Below are positions 11,701 through 23,054 of a DNA stretch of 64,000 nt, in pieces. Numbering within the stretch: the stretch's first letter is position 1; every line of letters begins with the position of its first letter. The notes below the pieces were generated by a model. That model was not told where the DNA came from. It did not search any database and saw only the letters and a list, made by a program, of their open reading frames with translations. This DNA comes from Psococerastis gibbosa (taxonomy: Eukaryota > Arthropoda > Insecta > Psocodea > Psocidae): NCBI GenBank assembly GCA_963971405.1, contig OZ020487.1:44179039-44243038 (forward strand). Direction: 5' to 3'. A program made the position numbers and the translations under genes.

Positions 11701-14700
11701 TAGTGTGGGACTCGACCCAACAACCTTACGGGTGAAAGCCAGAGTCCGTACCACTAAGCTACATGTACCTATATTTATTGTTATTGTTATTTAATTATAA
11801 CTAAAAAAATTATTGAAATATTGGTGCGTTTAAGTCGTTGAAGACTAGTCTATGCCTAATATAATATGGTATTGTTAATTTTTGATCTTGCCGTCTTTTC
11901 ATGGTATCAGTTCTATTTTAGGCTACGTGAAATTTTAGCTCTCGAAATTTATGTATATGAAAAAACTACGGTAACAAAAATTAAAAATAGGTATAGGCTA
12001 CCTAATTATATTATGCATGAAGTAGTTCTTTACAACTGAAATGAGCCAAATCTTTAACATCCAGCTTCGTTAATTAAATACAAATTAAGAAGCATGTAAA
12101 AACAACAGATTTTGGGATAGGCTACCTATTTTCATTTCGGCAATTGAAATTATTATATTGTTATATAACGCAGTTACTATGCTAAAATAATATTTTCCAT
12201 AAAATACAGTCAAATTCACGTATTCTGTGGCCTTTTCAAATTTTGAAAATACCCTTGTTGCATGCATACGGAGAATAGAGGGGAAAGCGCTGTTTCTCAA
12301 GCTTAATGAAATATTGTAAAAAGATTCACCTTGATCCCCAAAGATTCCATGCATAGCTGTTATTTAAGTCAATTCCTCACTAGGCTACTAGAAGGGGCTT
12401 CCAATCGTACGGCCTTTCACAATGTCTTTTTGAAGACAGGCACGCTCAGGGCCTTTGGGGTGAGGGTGGTTCTTCTTACAGTATTTTATTTATTTATTAC
12501 GTTCTATTCTATTCGAAAGAAAAATGACACACCTCTAAATCTATGTACCGAATTTGAAGTTAAAGTTTATCAATTAGGCTAGATGACGGCTCCCGCCGAT
12601 TATAAAACGACACAACTGCCCTCGCGCGGATAATATACACACTACATTAACGCAAAATAGCTTTTTTTTAAAAACAATTTATCGTTATTAAGTCGAAATC
12701 GACAGTTTTTGAGTTGTGTCTTCTTTCTCTCGATATGTATTCAACACAGGGATTTTCAAAAGAGCAACAAATACATAATCCGACTATACCAGCGTCTCCT
12801 TATAAGTTATATATCGTATAACAACAAAGAAGCAATCCTATGTAATGTAACTTCAAAGGCTTTCACGGCCGGAGTCAAATGAAGAACCAGTAGAATCCGG
12901 GCTGTTGGGCCGTGGTCGAATTGAAAGCGAGCTTCCAAACGTTTCGTCAACATCTGCGGTCGACATCTTCAGTGGCGCTGCGTAGACTTCGAAGGTTGTA
13001 CCTCGGTGGCTCCGTATCGACTACTTTCAATTCGACCACGACCCATTAGCCCGAATTCTACTGGTTCTTATGTCCTTAATCATATGTAATTTTTGTATAT
13101 TATTACTAGGGACTTCAACTGGCGAAGAAATTGGCACATCCCCGAAAGTTAATGATGTGGCTTGGAAAGAACTTGACAACTGGATGGTGGTCTCAATTTT
13201 AAGAAACGGTTCAATACTCCATCGGAATGACTTTCTTTTTTACAGATTTCTAGGGGGGCAAAAGTTTGTGAATGAAACGGAAGATATGAGTAAGGTTGTG
13301 ATTGATATGATAGAAGAAAAGAAGCGGGAAATTGAAGGTTAGTAGCCAGTAGGCCTACCGGTTGGTTCTATTTGTAATATAGGCTACTTGCTTACTGTTA
13401 GTTGTAACAATTCTACTTCTTCATCTATACTAACTGCGGCTGTAAAAGTATTTGTAATTACATAGTTTTCTAATACATAATTGTAACGTACCTACCTAAT
13501 AATTGTAAATTTCAGAGAATATTGTAAAGGGCAAGCCCCAACCGGATGACTTCCTATCCGGCTTAATACATGAAAAAGCCATTGAAGAGCAGATTGACGT
13601 TAAAGCGGAATTTCTCACTCTTCAAGCAGCTGTAAGTGAATGAATGAATAGATGAATGGTGTACTTTTCGCTTGTAGTGGGTTGTTTCGCCTTCCAGCCT
13701 AACCATCAACCTCCTTAAGATGGTTTGCTGACAATTGTTCCCAATTGCTTACCGTAATAACAATTCACTCTGGACAGCCAGGTCTACTGGTAATACACGT
13801 GTATACCAGTGTACCTATAACCTGCTGTCATCAATTGAGGAGCTTGGTTACAAACGTGGCCAACCCCATTTTTTCACAAAATTGGGTTTTGATCCGACCT
13901 TGCAGAAACTCAAAAGGCTGTATATTTTTACAAGTTTTTTTTTTTTACAATTATAGGGGTGACTTACCGCAGGACTAGTCCGTGTGCGGTTTAGGCTTTT
14001 ATACAAATAACTCAATAACTACAAATAACTGTATGTATATTATGTGTATAATACATATGTACTGTATATGTATAATTAATCAAAAGTTCATTTATTTGGG
14101 CACCCTCCTATTACAGTATATGATCAAATAAACCATAACACGCCTCATATTGATTACAAGTGTTTCACTAACGCCATAAATAAAGAAATGAAATTTTCCC
14201 TTTTAGGAAATCAAAACATTTCAACGTGTAAAATGACAACTTTTCCACGCGTTTTCCACTCAGTGTTTGGGTAATGGAATTAAACATTTGTAACCAAATC
14301 CGTTGCGATAATTTTCCATTTTTTGGCAGGCACTTGGCACAACATCGGTTGCAATATCTTTTGCGCTACTAATGCTGGGAATGCATCCAGAAATTCAAGA
14401 AATGGTTTATGAAGAAGATAAACGTATTTGCGAGGAGCTAAGAGGACGAAAAATAGAAGACAGCGATATGAGCAGATATGAGTATTTGCAACGAGTTATA
14501 AAGGAAACTATGCGGCTGTACCCCCCTATTCCCACAATATTTAGATACGCAACTGAAGACGTACAAATGGGTAAGATACAACCGTAATTTATTGGCAGAT
14601 AATTACTTTATGTAAGTAAAACTGCAAGCACTTGGGATTTCGCCGCACCCTTGGCAAAAAGTCTTCCAGCGCCTCCTATACCTACTCCATTAAAACAAAA

Positions 14701-16173
14701 TGTTACGAAAAGAAATTTTAAGAAATACGACAGAAGTACAATATAAGGTGTACAAATTTAATTAATGGGGTGCACCAGAACGTACAGACCTGGACGACGA
14801 ACGTGGATATCTAAAACTGCACAGGCAGGGCACAAACACAAGGCGCGGGGCGAAAATATAATTTATAAGGAAAAAACTTGATGTGAATGAAAATATGATG
14901 AGTTGCGATATAGCCAATCTCTTTGGTACTGATTTTATACTGACTTAATCTTGACATTGCAAATTTTGACTTGACAATGACAGTGTGGTCAGCAATTCAG
15001 CATACCTCTTTGACAAGTTAGAGACTCGGGTTCGAATCCCATTTTCGTATATTCTCCGAGTCTTCCTTTCTGGAATTCCTTAAATTGAGGTTTTTCTATC
15101 AATTTTGCGAGCCATCCTAAACGAAGATGACTGTTTCAGGTGGGTACGTAATACCAAAAGGAACGCGGGTCATTGGAGTGAACATTTCAGTACACAGGGA
15201 CCCGGATCTATTTGCAGACCCATTGAAATTTGATCCTGATCGCTTTACGCCAGAAAATGTGAAGAAAATTCAAAAGAACACTTATGTTCCCTTCAGTACA
15301 GGCCTTCGAAGTTGCCCAGGTACAGTATAAAACACGAAGATAGCTAAGTCAGGTACTGACAGCATCATGTTAATTTATACAAGATTAACTGATTTAAGGC
15401 AACTTAAGTTTATCGGAATTAAGTAAGTATGTATGTATGTGTTGTATGTATGCATTGTATGGAGTATGTACGTGATGGAAAGTTATTTCCTAGATACCCA
15501 TTCGTTCCACGCCCTTCGATCATTGCCTTAGAGCTGGCGACGCTCTTGTTTACAGTAAATTAGGAGAGTCAACTCAACTGTCCCATCAATCAAGGTCTAG
15601 AATAAGTGCTTGCCATCCGGGCGTACCCGGTTCCAGTCCTGAATTGAACCTAGAGTTCTTCAAAATAGAGGAGAGATGTTGGAAACTTCGATCCTGCCAA
15701 GAATATCATTTAAATTTCTTCTAACTCATTACACGTCTTCTTCGATCAATCAGAGGTTCCAGCTTCAACCAATAGAATTATCATCACCAATAGTGGCACG
15801 TCTGACAGCCACGAATCGATTTGTTGTTGTTTGGACGCTGATGGGTCGAAAATTAAAAAAAAAAATAATAATAATAATCTTTCGCGGGAGTGAATACGGC
15901 ATCTCTCGTCTTTTGAACTCTAATTAGACCTAAGCTTTGTGCATTGACAAATGTATTCTGTACATAAGGCATTTTTGTATTGTATTGCATTTCGTTATTA
16001 CAGGTGCTCGCTATTCTGTCCTAAGCGCTACTTTCTTCCTCTCAAAAATTGTTCGAGACTATACAATCACCTCCAAATACAGGAGTATAAAAGAAGTTGA
16101 TGACAATATTAGGACATCAATAACCCTTTATGATAAAAACGACTATCCTATTTTTCTTGAAAAGCGTTTTTAA
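8715..16173 (+). CDS. Cytochrome P450, CYP4-like (paralogue 1)
   Basis: Haem monooxygenase, expected in the ER membrane; substrate unknown. Eight exons join in frame into 488 residues: 8715-8883, 9443-9628, 11007-11183, 13110-13337, 13516-13631, 14330-14570, 15140-15319, 16004-16173, all GT-AG. Residues about 8-27 form the N-terminal anchor. The I-helix reads AALGTTS at 291-297, so the usual acid (D/E) is Gly295. The K-helix is ETMR with Glu351. The haem loop is FSTGLRSCPG with Cys431. The C-helix region (exon 3, KVLKRLYYRYF) lacks the usual Trp. Length fits microsomal P450s. An acceptor lies 8 nt before the ATG, and an ATTAAA at 16185 may serve polyadenylation. Intron phases equal those of the gene at 30338, so the two are duplicates. 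ORF integrity argues for a functional gene, but catalysis may be atypical. Confidence 0.88.
8940..9060 (-). mobile_element. SINE family A, truncated copy in P450-1 intron 1
   Basis: The 3' half only: tail AATAAATAAATTTTGAC, then TTCTATTACTAAGCC and a GGAGTTAGG block. It ends at GGCCAGAAAATGCAG before the tRNA-like head. An (AT)n tract follows near 9098-9130. Confidence 0.6.
9874..10579. mobile_element. CAGTGGCG-ended element in P450-1 intron 2
   Basis: Begins CAGTGGCGTAGACAGA and ends TAGGCTACGCCACTG, an imperfect terminal inverted repeat. The interior repeats GGGGTCTCCCC-like blocks. A related copy is 35486-36074. It looks like a non-autonomous DNA transposon; superfamily not established. 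Confidence 0.55.
11226..11395 (+). repeat. Repeat family C copy in P450-1 intron 3
   Basis: Plus-strand copy with TGGCATAGTGGTAGCTTG, GTCGTAACTCAACATAGG, GCGACTGAAGAGG and ATTCGGATTCATT, matching 55748-55915. Confidence 0.55.
11558..11770 (-). mobile_element. SINE family A copy in P450-1 intron 3
   Basis: Nearly full-length reverse copy, with the AATAAATAAATAAGGAC tail, the GCTATAAAGCCCTCTCTTAC block, a central domain, and a GGACTCGACCC B-box complement. Confidence 0.7.
11920..12115. mobile_element. Half of a family E foldback
   Basis: Carries ATGCATGAAGTAGTTCT, GAGCCAAATCTTTAA and a purine-rich end, like the right arm of the elements at 21985-22285 and 33597-33929. The left arm is not seen. 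Confidence 0.45.
12882..13070. repeat. Inverted repeat just upstream of P450-1 exon 4
   Basis: Arms 12882-12930 (AAGAACCAGTAGAATCCGGG) and 13023-13070 (the complement) flank TTCCAAACGTTTCGTCAAC and CATCTTCAGTGGC. Similar GATGTTGAC/GGAACGTTTGGAAG sequence occurs near 24550-24600 and 51880. I recall such motifs from Penelope-like elements, but that is not proven here. Confidence 0.5.
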
Positions 16174-18774
16174 AACATATTATGATTAAATGATGCCACC
16201 CAGGGAATTATAATATAAATTTTTGCATAGATATATTTTTGCAGAAAAATTAGCTGAATGTAGGATAATATCTATACATTATATAACCATTTTTATTACT
16301 TAAAAAAAATCAAATTATACAATCATTTATTGCAGAATTGTTTTATTTTATTGTTAGCCTAACACCTAACTATTTTCCTGCAATTTTATTACAAACATCA
16401 GAATGAATGCATGGGTATATATAGTACTTATTTTTATGTACCATATTGCGATTTTCCATACTTGGAACCTATAACAACTTCAGCTCTTGTTTCAATTTTT
16501 ATTAAATTTATTGGCAACAAATATAATTACATCATAGAAAAGTAAAAAAATCTAATTTTTCATAAACATCTCCTTATGGCGCGAAAACTAATTCCAAACT
16601 AGTTCGTACTTACGACGCTAGAGCTCGGTTTCGATTCTCGTTTCAAAATGAAAATGAAATCGAAATGTTGAAGTTGAATGTACTATATAGTATAACAACA
16701 AAATGGATGGCATTTGGCGAATATTTCTGTTAAAGTGATATTGCTACACACGCTGTGTAATATTGTTTTATTTACCGTAATTTAAGTATTGCTTGAGATT
16801 ATCGCCAAGAGGCATTACTTATAAAAGACCGGCCGCATAAATTGAAATCACAAAATATTAAACCCTGATAGGTAAGCCGACATTGAAACACTTTTACAGG
16901 TAGCCTATGTACACTAGCTTTTACCGTAATTTAATTAGATTTAGTCTGTGTGAGGCTGAAAAAGGCTATAAAAAGATGCGCAGTAGGAACAAGCATCAGT
17001 CGTTTCGTACAATTAACAATAATCAGGGAAAATTTATTTCTAAAGTCAAAATAGCTTTGTATTTGTGTAAGGTTGCGGTAACTTCCTTTTTTATGCCTCT
17101 GCGGGCCTGCTTGTGGGTTCGAATCCCTCCAAGTTAAGTTTTTTTCTATATCTTCTAATTTCGGCTACTCCACGATTACTATAGACTGTCCATGAAGCAC
17201 TTGGCACTTAATTGTCTATTTCATACTGCCAAAAGCTGCCTTTAGGCTTTATGCGGTAAAAGAAAGAAAGGAATGTATTTTTTTAATTTGACGAGGGGAA
17301 AAATAACAAGGAATGCCTTGTTAGGCATAGTTTACAATAAAAAGTACTCTTAATAATATAGTAGATTAGGCCTATAAACACTTAAAAGCCCACGGGTAGT
17401 TCCAGGCATCGGTGAGGGCCCTCTGGACACAGCAAGTCTATGGGTTCGATCCGAAAGGACCTCGGTGGTAAAATGCTTGAAATGCTATGTTAGTATGCTA
17501 CAAATGTGATAATCAATATATCGCTACCGTACTTTGGAAGAAAAAGGACACAACTACTAATTTACAGAAATTGAAGTAAATTTTTTATAATGAATTACCT
17601 GACAGTAGAAAACTAAAGAACCGCCCTCGCGCAGAAAATTTACACACTTAATTAAGGCCAAACCGGAGACTTGTGACCTTGAACTTTGAGCGTTGAATAC
17701 ATAGAAATGTAATAGAACTGGAGCGGCGGGAGGCATAATATGCCTTACGAGGCACCCATTAACCATAAGCCATCTATCAGAGATAAGTACCAACGCAAAA
17801 AATATCGAAGTCTTACACATTGCAGCATAGCAAAGTGGATACCTGGACCCGGTCAAAAACTCTGTAGTTTAGTAGTTAGCTTGTGCAGGCTATTTCCCCG
17901 CCGAATTGCGTACTTATCGTATCTTGTGCAGGCTACACTAGCAGCCATATTGATAACGGTCTCCAGCCACGGGATCGTTGAATATCCATTTTATAAACAA
18001 AGCCCCGCGTAATGTACCTGTTCCGTATTTGACTTGTATTATTTCAAATAATTGCAGTTTTACCTATTTCAGGCGCTTTACTGTCAAATTAAGTGTTGAG
18101 CTTCTGACTGAAGTGCATTTCATTATAAAAGTTAGAGGTTTTTCTTCTCTGTGGGGCACGTAAAAATGTTCTAAGAGGTATGCTTTTAATTGCTTCATGC
18201 ACAAATTTTAGACCTAATGTAATTGTAATGTTTGGTTTAGTCAATAGTGTAAGCATGTCTACGCATGTCTACATGTATACTATACCCTTCTATCTATTTC
18301 TACTACCCCTGCGGTTTAAAACATATATTACGAACCCCCGGCAAAGACATTTCCAGGCCAGTCACGTGACCCCCTCCGGTTTGGCCTTAACGCCGTTTCT
18401 AGCCAAATAGAGATTTAAAAAATATATATTTTAGTGTTATTAAGTCGAAATCTACAATTTTTAAGTTGTGTCTTTTCTTTCGAAGTAGCGATTTTATGTC
18501 CCTATATACTGTACATGTACTTTTATAATGTACAGTATGTACTTGCCCATGGTGTAGTCATACATACCTGTACAGAATGGCTTGTGATAATTTAGATCTC
18601 TCAGATACTGTAATCAGATACTTTCTGTTACACCAGGCCTTTTCTGTAATTTCTAACAATTTCCAGGTGTTTTCTTTATTTGATTTTTCCCGTAGATGTG
18701 CTTAGTTTATGAGTCTCACCACCTCCGGTTACTTAGCCATTTTTAATCATTCTTGTCGTTATTTTCTTTCCAGA
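16174..18774. other. Intergenic, P450-1 to YEATS2
   Basis: No gene seen. 17640-18480 holds repeat sequence: 17729-17980 recurs inverted at 47205-47435, and 18380-18480 resembles 12640-12740 (TATTAAGTCGAAATC, TTGTGTCTT). Stretches around 17080-17130 and 17400-17470 contain isolated B-box-like GGTTCGAATCCC / GGTTCGATCC, probably old tRNA-derived SINE debris. Confidence 0.5.
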
Positions 18775-20628
18775 ATGGAAATAAAAGAAGAGCCTACCGA
18801 TTTAGAACTCGACGAAAAAGAGGCTAAAACTAAGGAAATAATTTTGAGGGAATTTGCACGAGAAATTTCAGAGCGTGAAAACGACGCTAGTGTTATACAA
18901 GAAAAAATTCAGCTCACCCAACGCTATATCAAAATACTGAAGTATGTGTCATCCTACAGCTATTATCAAGCCGATGATAATAAGAAGGGAGATCAAGGGG
19001 ACGGTGCTTCAGAATCAGCCATTCACCCCTGCGTCAAACGCTTACTCCCCAGTCGAAAAGATGTTAAAACTGAACCATCTACTAGCTCTAGTAGTAATTT
19101 TGAAGTAAAGTTGCCCCGTTTTGAACCTTCCGCTTCTTCTGAAGATAGTGAGCCTAATGTTCTATCAGTAGAACAAATTGATCTGACAAAAGTGAGAAGT
19201 GATGTTCGCGTGAAACACACGCTTGTGGTTGGCAACGTATCCAAGTGGATACAACCTGATTTCAGAGAAGATCAGGCTACGCATAAATGGATGCTTTACG
19301 TTAGGGATAAAAACAGAGACGACGAGCTGGGGAGCTTAATTCAAAAAGTTCGCTACTTTCTACATGAAAGCTACAAACCCCATGATATCATTGATGTTGC
19401 TTCAGCGCCGTTTCATTTAACTAGAAGAGGTTGGGGTGAATTTCCGGTCCGAGTAAAGATATTCTTCAATCATCCTAAAAATAAACCCATAGATTTTGTC
19501 CATCAGTTGCGATTAGACCAGACCCAATCTGCTGTGCAAATGTTAGGTGGTGAGACGCAAATAGATATAGATCTTTATCATGACAATGTAGAGACAGTAG
19601 TTGAGCCAATTGCTGCTGAGCCGCCTGAGCGAGTCTTGTCAGTAATCGATCAAATTATACAAATAGAACACGACTATTGTGTCTCTGATGGTAAAAAAGG
19701 AGTTGTTTCAGATTCAAGGCCACTGTACCAAGCTCAACAAATATCTAGTTTGCCAAAAAATAAAGACAATTCTGAATTAACCATTCTGTCGAATTGGCAT
19801 CCTAGTACGAATATTAGTTTATCTGAATGGTATTTCAATAACGTACGTAAACGAGCAGAAAATATTTATTTCTTAGGTACCGAAGCTTGTGTAAAATGGC
19901 TTTTGCAGCGTTGGCCGTTAATAACAAACTTAGCGAAGAATGCTACGTATAAATCAATTCATCCATATAGCTTCCCGACTTTTGAGATTTACGCAAAACA
20001 TAATATTGGTAAAAGACGTGCAGCAGAATGGTTTCGTGCTTCTAAAATAATGAAAGTGGTAAAAGCGCTTAATTTAAATGTATGGACTACGAAACAAATA
20101 ATGATTTATGCTAGGATGTATGGCTACACAATAGTTTTGGAAAGGCAGCATTTTTGTCCATCTTCAAGGACATTTAAAAAGATTTCTACCTTTACTAGCC
20201 ATGTAGACACTACTCGGGATCTTCGACAATTGGAAATATATCGGGAAAATGATGAAATTGATGTAGTAGGCGATGATGTAGCAAAGGCCGTTTCAATGGC
20301 GCCAGTGATGAAATTGGAGCACTATGTGACCGTCTCCAATACAATTCGATTTGTTGATGAAGCCGCTAAAGAAATCGGAGTTAAACTGAAAAATGAAGAG
20401 GTTTTACCCGGGGTATCAGCGAATGCGGCATTGCAAATTTTATCGAAAGTTTTAAGACGTTTTGTTAATGATTTAGTTCGAAAAAGTTTAGCAAATGCTT
20501 GGTTAAGGAATAATATAAAAAATCCTGGCTCTATTGAGGTAGAGGATGTGATAAAATCGATTGTTGAAAGTCCCGAGTTTGATATTTTTACCAACAGTGG
20601 TCTTGGTGCTAAGGAGAGCCTATTGTAA
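18775..20628 (+). CDS. YEATS2: YEATS2-like chromatin reader, intronless
   Basis: Predicted nuclear acetyl/crotonyl-lysine reader. In animals YEATS2 is a subunit of the ATAC histone acetyltransferase complex. The single-exon ORF encodes 617 residues. An acidic, coiled-coil-like N-terminus (IKEEPTDLELDEKEAK) is followed by a YEATS domain at about 140-265: HTLVVGNVSKWI, HKWMLYVR, FLHESYKPHD, and the hallmark PFHLTRRGWGEFPVRV with the reader Trp and the His-x-Ser-Tyr loop. Residues about 335-505 (IGKRRAAEWFRA, TTKQIMIYARMYGY) match the conserved C-terminal part of the family. Residues about 520-600 look like the histone-fold-type helix region. I start at 18775, one base after a TTTCTTTCCAG acceptor, not at the in-frame Met at 18709, which would lie in intron. 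Human YEATS2 is more than twice as long, and absence of introns in an intron-rich neighbourhood hints at a retrocopy. The frame is intact. Confidence 0.88.
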   Translation: MEIKEEPTDLELDEKEAKTKEIILREFAREISERENDASVIQEKIQLTQRYIKILKYVSSYSYYQADDNKKGDQGDGASESAIHPCVKRLLPSRKDVKTEPSTSSSSNFEVKLPRFEPSASSEDSEPNVLSVEQIDLTKVRSDVRVKHTLVVGNVSKWIQPDFREDQATHKWMLYVRDKNRDDELGSLIQKVRYFLHESYKPHDIIDVASAPFHLTRRGWGEFPVRVKIFFNHPKNKPIDFVHQLRLDQTQSAVQMLGGETQIDIDLYHDNVETVVEPIAAEPPERVLSVIDQIIQIEHDYCVSDGKKGVVSDSRPLYQAQQISSLPKNKDNSELTILSNWHPSTNISLSEWYFNNVRKRAENIYFLGTEACVKWLLQRWPLITNLAKNATYKSIHPYSFPTFEIYAKHNIGKRRAAEWFRASKIMKVVKALNLNVWTTKQIMIYARMYGYTIVLERQHFCPSSRTFKKISTFTSHVDTTRDLRQLEIYRENDEIDVVGDDVAKAVSMAPVMKLEHYVTVSNTIRFVDEAAKEIGVKLKNEEVLPGVSANAALQILSKVLRRFVNDLVRKSLANAWLRNNIKNPGSIEVEDVIKSIVESPEFDIFTNSGLGAKESLL

Positions 20629-20673
20629 AACTTGTCTTTATATGTAAAGGTTAATGAGAATCGTGTAATACGA

Positions 20674-20914
20674 TTTAACAAAGGGTTGGTTGAACTTGCA
20701 TTGCCTGTTGTGTTAATAGTCATTAAAGACATGGGCCTCATAGTCATCGAACGATTATGGAGCCCATTGTCGGGGGAAGGTGGCGACGTTTCGGGAGTGG
20801 GTGTTACTACCATCTGTAGGCTTAGTCCTGAGAAGTAATTGTTCGATGACTATGAGGCCCATGTCTCTAATGACAGCACCACAGACAATGTAAGTCCAAC
20901 TAACCCTTTGTTAA
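20674..20914. mobile_element. Foldback element family G, complete copy
   Basis: Starts TTTAACAAAGGGTTGGTTG and ends CAACTAACCCTTTGTTAAA. Arms of about 80 bp include CATGGGCCTCATAGTCATCG. Both ends carry TTAA. It lies 46 bp after the YEATS2 stop, so it probably forms part of that 3' UTR. Related copies or fragments: 23893-24060, 32397-32470, 32877-32960 and 39730-39829. Confidence 0.7.
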
Positions 20915-21329
20915 ACTTGTCTTTCATCAAATCATTGTTTGTGTTCGTCAATGTAATGAGCTGATTCACTATATATGGATGTATCGTCACGCTAAAGTCA
21001 GAAGGGCGTACCATCAAAAATAAAATTTTGAGATAATTGCGTTGCTGTGTACGTTTAGTTTTCTACAACAGTCAGATTCGACCTCTTAGTCGAACATGTC
21101 AGCCTTATTTTTCGAGTTTTAATTTTTTTCGGTATATGCTAAGGTAGAGCTCATGATAAGGTCACTAAATCTGATCATAACTAAATTTCTCAAAAAAGTG
21201 TTGGTTACGCCCTTCTTACTTTAGGGTGACGAATTGATGATATACTCCAGTAATAATTTATATTTAACATGGCAACGCTGTAGTCTGATCAGCAATTAGA
21301 TTGAGCTATTTATAGTTAGCGGGAATAAA

Positions 21330-21400
21330 TCACGCTGCATTTTCTGGCCATCCTTGACACGTCAAGTAGGCGGTCACTAGTTGAGTGAAAGAATCGGTTC
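21330..21400 (+). mobile_element. SINE family A fragment
   Basis: TTTTCTGGCCATCCTTGACA and the CACTAGTTGAGTG block match the middle of SINE A; head and tail are lost. Confidence 0.45.
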
Positions 21401-21896
21401 TTAGTCCAAACTATGGTTTGATTATCAATTGAACAATAGTCATTATTTATTTATGCATAGGGCTTTATATACAAAATTTCTAATAGTCTGATAAACAGGG
21501 TCAATACATTGTACGAAGGTTAAGGAAGGTTCGTGAAATACTAGAACCAATAAAAATTATTTTTTCTTGTCGAAATTGAAATAAATCTTAAAATATTCTA
21601 CCTTTAAGAGGCAGATTTCAAAATATTTTGTGAACAAGAAATATGGTCGTGTCCAAATTTATTAATTTCGCTCTACAGTCACGATGATATGAAAGTGGTC
21701 AGATGAAAAATTCACAAAAAAAAAAATACAATCTTGGCACAAATTTTGTATTTGATCACCTGAAACATTAGTACTTCAGATAAAACCTGGTTATACAATA
21801 GTATATCGTAGTATATACAGTAGTAGTAGTATATATATAGTAATAGAATCCGTTTGGAAAATAGACAGGTTTTAGAAAAAGGTTGAATATTTTATG

Positions 21897-22573
21897 AATT
21901 TTTCATCTGACCTTTTTTGTCGAGAAATAAATTAATTCTGGCCATTTATAAATTATGTTCTGTTATTGCTCATTAAATACTGTTCATTTTTTATTTCATT
22001 AACTCAGCAAGTTTTATGAAACATTTGGCTCATGTAAGTTGTAGAAGACTACTTCGTGCATCATATAATCGGGTATTTTTACTTTTCGGTTTTGCAGTTT
22101 TTTCCAAAAATTCCAGACTACGCGAAATTTAAGTCCCCTCTGTTTTTTATGAAAGAACTAAGGTACCAAAAATTTAATATTTCCTATTATATGATGCGTG
22201 AAGTACCGGTAGTCTTCTACAACTTGCATGAGCCAAATCTTTAATAACTTGCTTTGTTAATTAATTTAAGTATCAAAAGTTAATAAAAACAACAAATTTT
22301 GGGGTGCTAATTTTCAACGTAGCATGTCCTCTTAAATAAACTTGTTTATTACTTGGCTCTTTATTCAATGCCCAAAGTGTAATGAAGGTTTAAAACAACA
22401 CAAAACGGCAGCTGTGGTCTGCTTGTTTAAAACACATATTGAAATCTGTCCCTTAATAGCAGTCAAGATTTATTTAAATTTATGCAAGAAGAAATCGTTT
22501 TGATTGGTTCAGGCACTTCACAAACCTTTCTGAACCTTATCATACATTAACATTGATCCTGTTTTAGTCGGCC
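21897..22573. repeat. 677-bp segment, donor copy of a recent duplication
   Basis: Identical by eye to 28341-29017 (constant offset 6444). It contains a family E foldback (21985-22285) plus unique flank, and ends exactly where hairpin MITE S2 begins. Because the shared block crosses element borders it is not itself a transposon. Confidence 0.85.
21985..22285. mobile_element. Foldback family E, copy 1
   Basis: Arms carry TTTGGCTCATGTAAGTTGTA and GTAGAAGACTACTTCGTGCA with complements on the right. The loop is AT-rich. The copy at 33597-33929 has longer arms. Confidence 0.65.
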
Positions 22574-22575
22574 TC

Positions 22576-22739
22576 AGGTGCCCATTCCACATACGTACAA
22601 CGTCAACGAAAAATTGAAAAATGACGTCAAAATGACGTAAATTGACGTGGTAGCAGAATTTTTAGTATGTCTTTAATGTCTGCTAAAACGTCATTTTTCA
22701 ATTTTTCGTTGACGTTGTACGTATATGGAATACCCCCCT
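22576..22739. mobile_element. Short hairpin MITE S2
   Basis: Starts GGTGCCCATTCCACATACG. Arms contain ACGTACAACGTCAACG and complement. The centre reads TGACGTGGTAGCAGAATTTT ... AATGTCTGCTAAAACGTCA. TCA flanks both ends, compatible with a 3-bp target duplication. Confidence 0.7.
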
Positions 22740-22801
22740 CAACAGTAAGCTTCTGCCAGTGTGTTATTATGACGCCCTATGCCTTTCCTTATGAGGTTTT
22801 T

Positions 22802-23054
22802 GAGTAGTCAGAATGGCGTAGAGGTAACGACTCGGACTATCATCCAGAAGGTGACTGGTTCGAGTCCCACCCGAATGCCAAAATTTTCTAGTGGTACAAT
22901 TATTTATCTTCTGACTACCATGCTTCGGAGGGCATGTAAAGCCGGTGGTCCCGGCAGTTTTCCCTGACTGTCGATAGGTTAAACAGGAGGCTGTTGATGC
23001 AACCTGAAAACTCCTGTACCACGGGTAGTACCACCCCGACACGAATTTACTTTT
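22802..23054 (+). mobile_element. SINE family B, copy 1
   Basis: tRNA-like head (GGCGTAGAGGTAACGACTCG, B-box GGTTCGAGTCCC), central GCTTCGGAGGGCATGTAAAG, tail TGTACCACGGGTAGTACCAC and ACGAATTTACTTTT. AGGTTTTT flanks both sides (22794-22801 and 23055-23062), a target-site duplication. Copy 2 is 51256-51509. Confidence 0.85.

Noticed and set aside
18709-18774. In-frame Met 22 codons upstream of the YEATS2 start
   Set aside because: A strong TTTCTTTCCAG acceptor lies between this Met and the second one, and the added residues resemble intron sequence, so 18775 is the better start.
20322-20813. 163-codon minus-strand ORF
   Set aside because: Antisense shadow of the YEATS2 coding region running into a foldback element; no family resemblance.
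20674-20914. piggyBac-type MITE because of TTAA ends
   Set aside because: The TTAA is part of the inverted repeat and other copies do not show a clear TTAA duplication; superfamily left open.
22056-22244. 62-codon ORF found twice (also at 28500-28688)
   Set aside because: Lies in the loop and arm of a foldback element; the exact repetition comes from the 677-bp duplication, not protein conservation.
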